Shown here piece after piece: positions 5,420 through 11,674 of a stretch of 11,674 bases of DNA (within the stretch, counting starts at the first letter, position 1; every line of letters begins with the position of its first letter). Source of the DNA: CALHKP01 sp963558075 (GTDB lineage Bacteria > Bacillota > Clostridia > Peptostreptococcales > Anaerovoracaceae); NCBI GenBank assembly GCA_963558075.1, contig CAUWFN010000055.1, positions 1 through 11,674 of the forward strand. Direction: 5' to 3'. The translations under genes and the position numbers were made by a program. The notes beneath the pieces are model-generated. The model saw only the letters and a program-made list of their open reading frames with translations. It had not been told where the DNA came from and did not search any database.

Positions 5420-6307
5420 TTAGTATACTACTTTTCCGAGCATTGAAAGGATTAGTTCCATTGCAAGCTCACCTGTCTTATTCTTTATATCAAGCATAGG
5501 GTTTACTTCCACCATATCAAGAGCAAGAACTTTGCCGCTGATGCATAGAGTTTCGATTAGGTAAAATGCCTCTCTTAGTGTAAGTCCACTGTGAACGATA
5601 GTACCAGTTCCAGGTGCTGATTCTGGTGTGATAGAGTCAACGTCGAAGCTTACATGGATTCCTTCTGTACCGTCAGATGCGATTTCGATTGCTTTTTCTA
5701 TTACAGCAGGCATTCCTAGTCTATCAATGTCAGCTATTGAGAAAACTGTTATTCCATGCTCTTTCATTCTTACACGTTCCATAGGGTCGATATCTCTTCC
5801 TGCAATCTGAACGCAGTTTTTGGTGTCAACAAATACAGGCTCCTGACCAAAATCAACCATTATATCAGGTCCTGCTCCGCATACTGCAGAAAATGGCATG
5901 CCGTGCATGTTACCTGAAGGTGAAGATTCCTCGTTGTTCCAGTCTCCGTGAGCATCTACCCAGATTACACCGATTTTCTTGTAGTGCTTAGCTGTGGCAG
6001 AAATGCTTCCTGCTGCGATACTGTGGTCACCACCGAGAACTACAGGAAATGCTCCGTTTTCAAGAGAGTCCATAACTGAGTGATAAAGCTTTTCGTTTAT
6101 GTCGTGAACCTGTTCATAGCAACGCATGTTTTCGGAAGTTGCGCCTGTTGCAAGAGGAATAAGATCACCCTTGTCATTACATTCCATGCCAAGTTCTCTG
6201 ATTCCATTTACTACGCCAGCGTATCTGATAGCGGCAGGTCCCATATTTACGCCTCTTGTTCCGGCTCCCATGTCCATCTGAACACCAATAATATCAATCT
6301 TTTTCAT
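5420..6307 (-). CDS. rocF: Arginase (ureohydrolase family)
   Basis: The protein is 295 residues, the normal arginase length. It would hydrolyse L-arginine to ornithine and urea in the cytoplasm with two Mn ions. All six expected metal ligands are visible: H95 (GGDHS), D118, H120 and D122 (VDAHGDWN), and D222 and D224 (SFDVD). The SGNMHGMP segment (H135) is the arginase version of the catalytic-histidine loop, and E267 lies in the EVNP motif. DAHGDxN and the GNxHGMP loop favour arginase over agmatinase. One small departure is SITPESAPGTGT after the second metal motif, where an Asp-Pro is more common than Thr-Pro. AGGAG (complement of 6314-6318) precedes the ATG. The gene has its own promoter and terminator, so it is monocistronic and likely serves arginine or nitrogen breakdown. 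Confidence 0.9.
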   Translation of the reverse strand: MKKIDIIGVQMDMGAGTRGVNMGPAAIRYAGVVNGIRELGMECNDKGDLIPLATGATSENMRCYEQVHDINEKLYHSVMDSLENGAFPVVLGGDHSIAAGSISATAKHYKKIGVIWVDAHGDWNNEESSPSGNMHGMPFSAVCGAGPDIMVDFGQEPVFVDTKNCVQIAGRDIDPMERVRMKEHGITVFSIADIDRLGMPAVIEKAIEIASDGTEGIHVSFDVDSITPESAPGTGTIVHSGLTLREAFYLIETLCISGKVLALDMVEVNPMLDIKNKTGELAMELILSMLGKVVY

Positions 6308-6344
6308 ATCCTACTCCTTTTTTATCTGCCTTAATTTTTAGAAT

Positions 6345-6374
6345 ATTATAGCATGATTTTAAACCCCCTGTAAA
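6345..6374 (-). promoter_or_regulatory. Promoter of the arginase gene
   Basis: On the minus strand TTTACA (complement of 6369-6374) and TATAAT (complement of 6345-6350) are separated by 18 bases, about 40 bases upstream of the start codon. No operator-like repeat (such as an arginine-repressor box) was recognised around it. Confidence 0.7.
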
Positions 6375-6466
6375 CAAAACGGGCCATAGTAAATTCATCC
6401 ATTTTTTTCGAAGATTATACATCAAAGAAGCTGTGATGATTATGCGTGAAATATAAGCATAGGTCA

Positions 6467-6494
6467 TACAAAAAAGAGGCCTAGGAGCCTCTTT
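6467..6494 (-). terminator. Terminator of the permease gene
   Basis: Read on the minus strand, AAAGAGGC (complement of 6487-6494) pairs with GCCTCTTT (complement of 6473-6480) across a six-base loop, followed by further Ts (the A-run at 6470-6475). It separates the permease from the arginase downstream. The interval 6375-6466 holds no gene I can support. Confidence 0.8.
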
Positions 6495-6527
6495 GATGTT
6501 ACTGATATTCATATATTTATACATTCT

Positions 6528-7694
6528 TTATATTAAAGAAATTTCTGAGACTGCATAAAGCACCGCAAGAAAGGCGATATTTAGCAAAGTGAACGTTACA
6601 AGATACCTTTTTTTAAGCTCAGGGTGTCTGTTTACAAGCTGTTTATAGGAAATCAGACTTGCCATCGATGCAATCAGCGTGCCTAGTCCTCCGAGATTAG
6701 TTCCTATGAGTATTTCTCTGAGATTATCAGTGTATCCGGACAGAAGAAGGGCTGCAGGAACGTTGCTGATTAGCTGACTTGTCACGACAGATACTAGTTT
6801 TTCGTTGTTTGCAAGCATAGAGATAACTGCCTCGTGAAAGCCATCGAGCCTGTTTATATTTCCTACAAATATAAAGAAGCATATAAATGTAAGAAGAAGG
6901 TTATAGTCAACTCGCGCAAACAGTTTTTTGTTTTCCAAAAAAACAGCAAAAGACACAACTAAAAGAAGCATGTATATGTTCAAAAATCCCATAAGTGATG
7001 CTATGCATAGAGCAAATAGTCCTCCATATAATAGGTTTTTGCCGACAGCTGATTTTGATGAAGACTCAGATTCTAGGGCGCCTGCCCCTGACTGCACTTT
7101 TGCTTTTCCGCAGACAAAAGCCGTTAGAATTAAAAGCATCAGAAATGAAACTGCGCTGTAAGGAAGCATAGTCATGAGAAACTGGCCTATATCAGTATGT
7201 GAAATGGAAAATAGATACACATTTTGAGGATTTCCTATGGGTGTAAGCATGCTGCCAAGATTTGCGGCAAGGGTCATTGATGTTACTGCAAGGCAAAGGT
7301 GAGATGTCATATGTGTCGCCTCAAGTACGAGAAGTCCGAGGGGAACAAATGTGATAAGGGCTACATCGTTTGTGATAAGCATGCTGCTGACAAAACACAT
7401 GAGTATAAGGGAAAAGACAATTCCTCGCTCTGTTTTTACTCTTTTGAGAATCATGTTTCCTATCTTTTCAAATAGCTGTGATTCTTTTAGAGCCTCTACA
7501 ATCAGCATGAGACAAAACAAAATTATAATAGTATTTACATCTATATAGCCGAGATATTTTTTGTCCGGTGTAATAAAAAGACATGATACAAGTGCGAGCA
7601 AAAAAGCTATAGCAAGTATGAAATCATTCTTTGCTGCTACAGTTATCTTTATAAATATATTCTTTATAAAACTTGTTTCCAAAGGTTCCTCCAT
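6528..7694 (-). CDS. ArsB/NhaD/SLC13-superfamily membrane permease
   Basis: The protein is 388 residues with about ten hydrophobic helices and the two half-repeats typical of the ion transporter superfamily. Signature segments are ITND (107-110), LTPIGNPQNV (150-159) in the first half, and SNVPAALLL (310-318) plus GTNLGGLGTLIASMASL (331-347) in the second. The G-N-P-Q-N and S-N-V-P pairs line the substrate site in this family. Members move anions (arsenite, citrate, dicarboxylates, sulfate) or exchange sodium for protons; sequence alone does not say which. There is no arsenic-resistance gene nearby. A hydrophilic Ser/Glu-rich loop lies at about 198-218. The annotated ATG at 7694 lacks a ribosome site, while GGAGGAA within its first codons is well placed for a TTG at 7682, so the start may be four codons shorter. 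Its own terminator lies downstream. Confidence 0.8.
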   Translation of the reverse strand: MEEPLETSFIKNIFIKITVAAKNDFILAIAFLLALVSCLFITPDKKYLGYIDVNTIIILFCLMLIVEALKESQLFEKIGNMILKRVKTERGIVFSLILMCFVSSMLITNDVALITFVPLGLLVLEATHMTSHLCLAVTSMTLAANLGSMLTPIGNPQNVYLFSISHTDIGQFLMTMLPYSAVSFLMLLILTAFVCGKAKVQSGAGALESESSSKSAVGKNLLYGGLFALCIASLMGFLNIYMLLLVVSFAVFLENKKLFARVDYNLLLTFICFFIFVGNINRLDGFHEAVISMLANNEKLVSVVTSQLISNVPAALLLSGYTDNLREILIGTNLGGLGTLIASMASLISYKQLVNRHPELKKRYLVTFTLLNIAFLAVLYAVSEISLI

Positions 7695-7713
7695 TTATAT
7701 GCCTTTAAGCAGG

Positions 7714-7748
7714 CTGAATCTAAAAATAAACTGACCATATAATTATAT
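7714..7748. promoter_or_regulatory. Divergent promoter region between the permease and the VTC operon
   Basis: The 12-bp palindrome ATATAATTATAT (7737-7748) holds a TATAAT on each strand. On the plus strand a weak CTGAAT (7714-7719) lies 18 bases upstream of TATAAT at 7738-7743. On the minus strand the matching -35 would be poor (TACCTT, complement of 7765-7770). The exact start sites cannot be called. No SigI-type promoter motif was recognised here. Confidence 0.35.
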
Positions 7749-7826
7749 AGGAAATTTTTTCAAAAAGGTACCCAAATTTGAAGAGGGGCTTGTATATATA
7801 TAGTGAAAGGCAAAGGAGGAGACAAA

Positions 7827-8549
7827 ATGAGCGAAGAATTAACAAAGTCAAAGCTTCTTTCCGTATCAAGACGAGAGGTAAAATACCTGATTAATCTGGA
7901 AGACCGATTATTTTTGCTAGATGCGCTAGACAAGCTGCTTACGCCGGATGCATACGGCGGATATGACGGATACGTTGTACGCAGTGTATATTTTGACAGC
8001 ATAACAAACGAGGATTATCTGGATAAAAAGCATAAGGCGCCAGAGAAAAAAAGAATCAGAATCAGGGTGTATAATCCTGACGATATACAGGTTAAGTTTG
8101 AACTGAAAAGAAAAAGCTACGGAAGAGAGCTGAAAGAAAGCCTTGTTATAGCAAGAGATGATGCAAAAGCTTTGCTAAACTGTGATTTCAGCGTACTTCG
8201 AAAATATGACAGCCCTACAGCAATATATGCTTTTGATCTTATGAGCACAAGGCAGTACAGACCCGTATCACTAATTGAATATGACAGAAGAGCATACACA
8301 CACAGATGCTTTAACACAAGAGTTACGATGGACTCACACCTCAGATACTGTGATTTCTGCTATGATCTGTTTTCACACAATCTAAATTTTAAGTCGGCAA
8401 TGGAGCCGACAGATACGATTTTAGAAATAAAGTATGACAGATTCCTATTTAGGCAGATACAGGAGCTTTTGAGTCAGTGCGATCTCACAAGAAAACCGCC
8501 AAGCAAGTTCGGAACATCGCGAAGCGTTTTAAAAGAATTTTACTACTGA
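7827..8549 (+). CDS. VTC-domain (polyphosphate polymerase-type) protein
   Basis: The protein is 240 residues from ATG 7827. A GTG at 7803 is in frame, but the GGAGG at 7815-7819 serves the ATG and lies inside the longer version. Tunnel-fold (TTM) motifs appear in order: RREVKY (15-20), SVYFDS (53-58), RIRIRVY (76-82), KFELKRK (90-96), EYDRRAY (151-157), LEIKYD (199-204) and SKFGTSR (226-232). The alternating basic residues line the phosphate tunnel, and E/D residues bind metal in the eukaryotic Vtc4 enzyme, which makes polyphosphate from ATP. Bacterial VTC-domain proteins often sit beside DUF4956 and CotH genes and their substrate is unsettled. Here two DUF4956 genes follow in the same operon. 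Activity as polyphosphate polymerase is inferred. Confidence 0.85.
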   Translation: MSEELTKSKLLSVSRREVKYLINLEDRLFLLDALDKLLTPDAYGGYDGYVVRSVYFDSITNEDYLDKKHKAPEKKRIRIRVYNPDDIQVKFELKRKSYGRELKESLVIARDDAKALLNCDFSVLRKYDSPTAIYAFDLMSTRQYRPVSLIEYDRRAYTHRCFNTRVTMDSHLRYCDFCYDLFSHNLNFKSAMEPTDTILEIKYDRFLFRQIQELLSQCDLTRKPPSKFGTSRSVLKEFYY

Positions 8550-8572
8550 TAATAAAGAATAGGAGACAAACC

Positions 8573-9235
8573 ATGAAGAACTTTTTTACAGATTTTTTCT
8601 ATGCAGTAAATACTAGCGGACCTGCAAGGGAAGTGCTGGTATACAGTCTGCTTTTTACATTATGTATGGCAGGAATTATGGCACTCACATATCGCCTTAT
8701 TCACACAACCTTATCGTACAATCCCAAATTCAATATCAACCTTATGATGATGGCGTTCCTGTCAAATGTTTTGCTGATGCTTATCCAGGATAATCCACTT
8801 CTATCTCTTGGAGCTCTAGGATCCCTCTCAATCTGCAGAATTCGTATGAACACGAAAGACCCAAGAGATTTAGGATTTGTATTCTGGGCATTGTCAATTG
8901 GATTGACTTCAGCAATGGGTGCCTATATTCCTGGCATAATCTGTACATGTACTTTGAGTGTGATTCTCATTGTGCTGTGCAGAGTGTTCAAGAGAAAGAA
9001 CAAGTGCACAGTTGTAATTAGAGGAAGAAGACCTCAGTACTCACTTGTGCAGGATGTGTTCCGCCAACTTTCGGGAATTACAGTACAGTCAAAGAATATA
9101 TACGAGGAATCTTTTGAGCTTGTATATGAGATGCGCGTAAATTCAAAGATTGAAGAGGCAGTTTTGACAAAGCTTAGCCGCATAGAAGGTCTTATGGATG
9201 TGAATGTTCTTGCGCCAGAAACGAAGGCAGCATAA
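8573..9235 (+). CDS. DUF4956 membrane protein, first copy
   Basis: The protein is 220 residues. AGGAG at 8561-8565 lies seven bases before ATG 8573, 23 bases after the VTC stop. Membrane helices lie at about residues 21-40, 55-72, 104-118 and 121-136. They are followed by a roughly 75-residue soluble C-terminal domain with a ferredoxin-like or ACT-like character (TVVIRG, FELVYEMRV, VNVLAP). The family signature at about 78-101 reads SLGALGSLSICRIRMNTKDPRDL. In most family members I recall, the middle is I-V-R-F-R-T, so C88, I90 and M92 are unusual. An open frame starting at 8477 in this register is an extension inside the VTC gene and is not the true start. The protein probably works with the VTC protein at the membrane. 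Confidence 0.8.
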   Translation: MKNFFTDFFYAVNTSGPAREVLVYSLLFTLCMAGIMALTYRLIHTTLSYNPKFNINLMMMAFLSNVLLMLIQDNPLLSLGALGSLSICRIRMNTKDPRDLGFVFWALSIGLTSAMGAYIPGIICTCTLSVILIVLCRVFKRKNKCTVVIRGRRPQYSLVQDVFRQLSGITVQSKNIYEESFELVYEMRVNSKIEEAVLTKLSRIEGLMDVNVLAPETKAA

Positions 9236-9281
9236 GGAAAATAGCAAGCATCATTTAGGATAGTTTTAGGAGGTACATATA

Positions 9282-9947
9282 ATGAACGGTATAGAACAGA
9301 TGATGGCAAACCTGATGCAGAGCACATCAGAGCAGATGGGAACTATGGAAATAGTCAAAACATTGATATTTGCAGCAGTGCTTTCGGCGGCACTTGCTTT
9401 GACATATAGAATTACTCACAGCAAAAACAGTTACCAGCCGAAATTTGCAGTAACACTTGTGATAATGGCTTTCGTATCAACAATTTTGATGGATCTTATA
9501 ATGTCTAACCTTGCATTATCACTTGGAATGTTAGGCTCACTTTCAATCGTAAGATTCCGTACTAACATTAGAGACCCTAGAGATATAGGATTTATCGTAT
9601 GGAGCATGGCAATAGGACTTACGGCGGCAACTATGAGTTTCATGGCAGGAATACTCGGAAGCGTGATTTTGGCAGCTCTTATGATTATAACTAAGAGAGA
9701 CGAGGATACAGCAGAAAACAGAATGCTTGTTATTAGGGGAAGCGTATCAGATTTAGAGAGAATACAGAGCGTACTTTCGGAGGCTGCAGCTTTTGTAAGA
9801 ATCAAAGCAAAGAATATCCTCAGCGATTCATTTGAGCTTGTTTATGAAGTGAGAATTTCAGATAACGATAGTAACACAGTAATTTCAGATATATTTAATG
9901 TGGGAGGTATTGCTGCGGTGAACTTCCTTGCACCATCAGAAAATTAA
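9282..9947 (+). CDS. DUF4956 membrane protein, second copy
   Basis: The protein is 221 residues. AGGAGG at 9269-9274 lies seven bases before ATG 9282. It has helices at about residues 23-42, 54-75, 104-118 and 120-137, and the signature SLGMLGSLSIVRFRTNIRDP (80-99), the canonical form. It aligns end to end with the preceding gene: LSLG-LGSLSI, DPRD-GF, IGLT-A, KNI--SFELVYE-R and VN-LAP are shared, so the two arose by duplication. The N-terminus is about two residues longer and more polar. It is the last gene of the VTC operon before the sigI promoter, and no T-run terminator separates them, so some read-through into sigI is possible. Two unequal copies suggest a heteromeric membrane partner of the VTC protein. 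Confidence 0.85.
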   Translation: MNGIEQMMANLMQSTSEQMGTMEIVKTLIFAAVLSAALALTYRITHSKNSYQPKFAVTLVIMAFVSTILMDLIMSNLALSLGMLGSLSIVRFRTNIRDPRDIGFIVWSMAIGLTAATMSFMAGILGSVILAALMIITKRDEDTAENRMLVIRGSVSDLERIQSVLSEAAAFVRIKAKNILSDSFELVYEVRISDNDSNTVISDIFNVGGIAAVNFLAPSEN

Positions 9948-9956
9948 TAAGAGGAT

Positions 9957-10008
9957 TGAAAATCCAGTGACCTGATGATTTGACACTGAGCGGATTTCAC
10001 CATAAAAT
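9957..10008 (+). promoter_or_regulatory. Promoter of sigI, overlapped by an imperfect hairpin
   Basis: TTGACA (9980-9985) and TAAAAT (10003-10008) are spaced 17 bases apart, a sigma-A-type promoter about 33 bases before the sigI start. TGAAAATCC (9957-9965) and GGATTTCA (9992-9999) can pair with one bulged base and flank the -35, with AGTG/CACT pairing further in. There is no T-run. No SigI-type autoregulatory promoter was recognised. Confidence 0.65.
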
Positions 10009-10041
10009 AATTTATAAGAAAGAACCAGAAGGAGAATTAAA

Positions 10042-10701
10042 ATGATATTTCAGGGCGATGAAGTCAGCTTGGAAAACTTAGATGCTTTGATAGAGCACAA
10101 CAAGGGGTTTATTATAAATATAGTAAGTAATCTCACAGGAAAATATGTGAGTATAGAACATGATGACTCATATATAATTGCTCTCGAGGGATTTGCAGAG
10201 GCAGTGGCAAAGTTTGATGTCAGCAGAGGAAGCTTTCTTGGCTTTGTTAAGCTTGTTATGGAAAGCAGACTTAAGACTTATCTTCAGAAGGAAAGCAGGG
10301 GTATAAAGCCTGAATCTCTTGAGACAATGTGTGAGGAGGGATTCGATGTTTCGGACAGCGAATCAGAAGAAGAAAAAATAATGAGGGAAGAGATTAACGA
10401 GTATAAAAGTGAATTATCCTATTTTGGTCTGAGCCTTGACATACTTGCTGATACAGCTCCTAGGCATAAAGATACAAGAGAGCGAGCTGTAAGTATCGCA
10501 GAAACAGCAGGTAGCGATAGAGAAACAGCAGGAATTACATACAGCAAGAAGAAGCTTCCTATTAGAGCTGTTGCAAGGCTTGCAGGTGTTACAGAGAAAA
10601 TCGTAAAAAATAGTAAGCATTTCATACTAGGTACGATGATAGTATTTGTAAAGAGATTTCCTGCTTTGACCGCATGGATAAAATCCTCAGGAGGTGTTTA
10701 A
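10042..10701 (+). CDS. sigI: RNA polymerase sigma factor SigI
   Basis: The protein is 219 residues, slightly shorter than B. subtilis SigI (about 250). Region 2 lies at about residues 18-86, with DDSYIIALEGFAEAVAKFDV and GSFLGFVKLVMESRLKTYLQ, which follow the SigI pattern. A variable acidic linker (DVSDSESEEEK, 102-112) follows. The C-terminal SigI domain at about 165-215 (LPIRAVARLAGVTEKIVKNS, then KHFILGTMIVFVKRFPAL) contains the promoter -35-binding helix-turn-helix. AAGGAG at 10029-10034 precedes ATG 10042. The stop is two bases from the rsgI start, whose ribosome site lies inside sigI, the usual coupling of a sigma factor to its inhibitor. In Bacillus SigI answers heat and envelope stress; in clostridia it controls polysaccharide-degrading enzymes. 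The target genes here are unknown. Confidence 0.85.
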   Translation: MIFQGDEVSLENLDALIEHNKGFIINIVSNLTGKYVSIEHDDSYIIALEGFAEAVAKFDVSRGSFLGFVKLVMESRLKTYLQKESRGIKPESLETMCEEGFDVSDSESEEEKIMREEINEYKSELSYFGLSLDILADTAPRHKDTRERAVSIAETAGSDRETAGITYSKKKLPIRAVARLAGVTEKIVKNSKHFILGTMIVFVKRFPALTAWIKSSGGV

Positions 10702-10703
10702 AA

Positions 10704-11660
10704 ATGTACTATAAAGCAGTAGTTCTAGAGGTACAAGAGAATTATTGTATAGTAATGCTAGATGACAGTCAGATTGTACGCATAAAGAAAAAAGAGGGCG
10801 TGCGCGAAGGACAGAAAATTTACGTTCTTGAAGAAGATTTCTATAATAAGGAAGAAATAAAAAATGGTGCAGTAGTTGTACCATTTGAAAAGAAAAAGAA
10901 AAATAAGAGCGGGGGCAAAAGTATAAAGAAAAAAATAATGCCAAAGATTGTGGCTGCAGCTGCTGCGGTATTAGTGTTTGCGGGAACTCTTACAGTTCCG
11001 CAACTTGTAAACCCAGTTTATGCGACAGTTTCTTTTGACGGAGAACAGAGTGTTCAGCTTGATCTTGACAGCGAAAACCGTGTTCTAAGTGCAAAGTCAT
11101 ATGACGGCACCGTCGAAAGTAGCGCCCTAAAAGAAATGAAAGGCAAAAATATTGATGAGCTTTGGGATGTTCTCAGCAAAGTTTCAGATGATGGCGAGGC
11201 TGTTTTGGTAGCAAGTGCTCCAGTAAACAAAAAGGCAAAGAATAAAGAAAAAGCTCTTGAGCAGTATATAGGCGAGAATCTTACAAATGAAAAGATAATC
11301 TGCCTTAGAGGTGATTCTGAAGATGTGAAGTCTGCCGGAAACGAGAAGAAGAGTCTTGGAATCTATATTTTGGAAAAGGCTTTAGCAGATGATGATGTCG
11401 CAGAACATATCGGAAGCCTTCCTTACGGAAAAGGAAGTATAGGAGAATTCCTAGAAAGAGTAAAGGAAAGATATCCACAGGCATATAGCAGACTGATTGA
11501 TATGGATGATGATTTCGACGATTTTGATGATCTTGATGATGTAGAAATACCAGATAACGATGACGAGCAGGAAAAAGAGCCAGTAGACGAGTCTAATGAT
11601 GATTCGGAAATCGAAGAGCCCGAAACTGAAGCTAGCGAAGAAACAGAGGAAAGGGACTGA
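10704..11660 (+). CDS. rsgI: Membrane anti-sigma factor RsgI, atypical
   Basis: The protein is 318 residues from ATG 10704, with AGGAGGTG at 10689-10696; an in-frame ATG at 10674 lies before this site inside sigI and is rejected. The RsgI N-terminal domain at about residues 1-55 (MYYKAVVLEV, YCIVMLDD, GQKIYVLEEDF) holds SigI in the cytoplasm. It is followed by a basic stretch and one membrane helix at about 81-100. The external juxtamembrane segment ATVSFDGEQSVQLDLDSENR (107-126) aligns with the region that in most RsgI proteins carries D-x-N-P-S, the self-cleavage site. Here it reads D-G-E-Q-S, so the Asn-Pro is missing at that place; an N103-P104 lies just before it. The outer part has no recognised sugar-binding module and ends in an acidic tail, with 31 of the last 53 residues Asp or Glu. 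Confidence 0.85.
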   Translation: MYYKAVVLEVQENYCIVMLDDSQIVRIKKKEGVREGQKIYVLEEDFYNKEEIKNGAVVVPFEKKKKNKSGGKSIKKKIMPKIVAAAAAVLVFAGTLTVPQLVNPVYATVSFDGEQSVQLDLDSENRVLSAKSYDGTVESSALKEMKGKNIDELWDVLSKVSDDGEAVLVASAPVNKKAKNKEKALEQYIGENLTNEKIICLRGDSEDVKSAGNEKKSLGIYILEKALADDDVAEHIGSLPYGKGSIGEFLERVKERYPQAYSRLIDMDDDFDDFDDLDDVEIPDNDDEQEKEPVDESNDDSEIEEPETEASEETEERD

Positions 11661-11674
11661 TAGATATACATCAT
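11661..11674. other. Sequence after the rsgI stop
   Basis: Only 14 bases remain and they hold no recognisable terminator or gene start. Confidence 0.5.

Noticed and set aside
6294..6524. 76-codon minus-strand ORF between the permease and arginase
   Set aside because: It contains the permease terminator and the arginase promoter, has no good ribosome site, and overlaps the arginase start. It has the composition of intergenic DNA.
8477..8572. Upstream extension of the first DUF4956 gene into the VTC gene
   Set aside because: The residues are the VTC gene read in another frame; AGGAG at 8561 marks ATG 8573 as the real start.
9431..9805. 124-codon minus-strand ORF
   Set aside because: It is a shadow of the second DUF4956 gene, which has strong family motifs.
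11423..11674. Serine-rich minus-strand ORF
   Set aside because: The serine repeats are the reverse reading of the Asp/Glu-rich rsgI tail, not an independent gene.
1..11674. CRISPR array, insertion sequence, tRNA or phage gene
   Set aside because: No regular direct repeats, transposase motifs, cloverleaf sequences or phage-type genes were seen on either strand.

Overview
The window looks like chromosomal DNA of an anaerobic low-GC Firmicute, probably class Clostridia. It is AT-rich with Firmicute-style Shine-Dalgarno sites (GGAGG). It carries a SigI/RsgI pair, a YdbS/YdbT-type pair, a DUF3990/DUF3791 locus, and tight strand-coherent operons ending in U-tract hairpins. Genus cannot be fixed from the sequence.

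Layout. 1-495: the tail of a DUF3990/DUF3791 toxin-antitoxin-like locus, with a cut-off DUF3990 C-terminus, an intact DUF3791 gene and a short third ORF that appears broken by one base. 502-804: an autonomous unit for a 61-residue two-helix membrane peptide. 897-2580: a promoter, a DUF2089-family regulator and two membrane proteins of matching topology (TM-TM-ectodomain-TM), closed by a terminator. 2597-4652: a 14-bp palindrome next to a near-consensus promoter driving two membrane bPH2 proteins. 4698-5342: a complete B12-controlled unit made of a promoter, a cobalamin riboswitch with a terminator/antiterminator, a 53-residue orphan protein and a terminator. 5344-7694 (minus strand): arginase and an ArsB/NhaD/SLC13-type permease, each with its own terminator. 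7738-9947: a VTC-type polyphosphate-polymerase-domain protein with two DUF4956 membrane proteins. 9980-11660: a sigma-A-type promoter, SigI and its membrane anti-sigma factor RsgI.

How the genes may work together. Much of the window concerns the cell envelope. The YdbS/T-like pair, the DUF2089 operon and the VTC-DUF4956 set next to SigI/RsgI are all membrane-centred. The VTC/DUF4956 cluster is a recurring but poorly understood association, and SigI/RsgI downstream suggests, without proving, a shared envelope role. RsgI is atypical: the usual juxtamembrane Asn-Pro motif is not where expected and the C-terminus is very acidic.

The most intriguing unit is the cobalamin riboswitch. Its only downstream gene before a strong terminator encodes a 53-residue soluble protein that I do not recognise. 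No corrinoid synthesis, transport or B12-dependent enzyme gene is present in the window. No tRNA, rRNA gene, CRISPR array or insertion sequence was seen.
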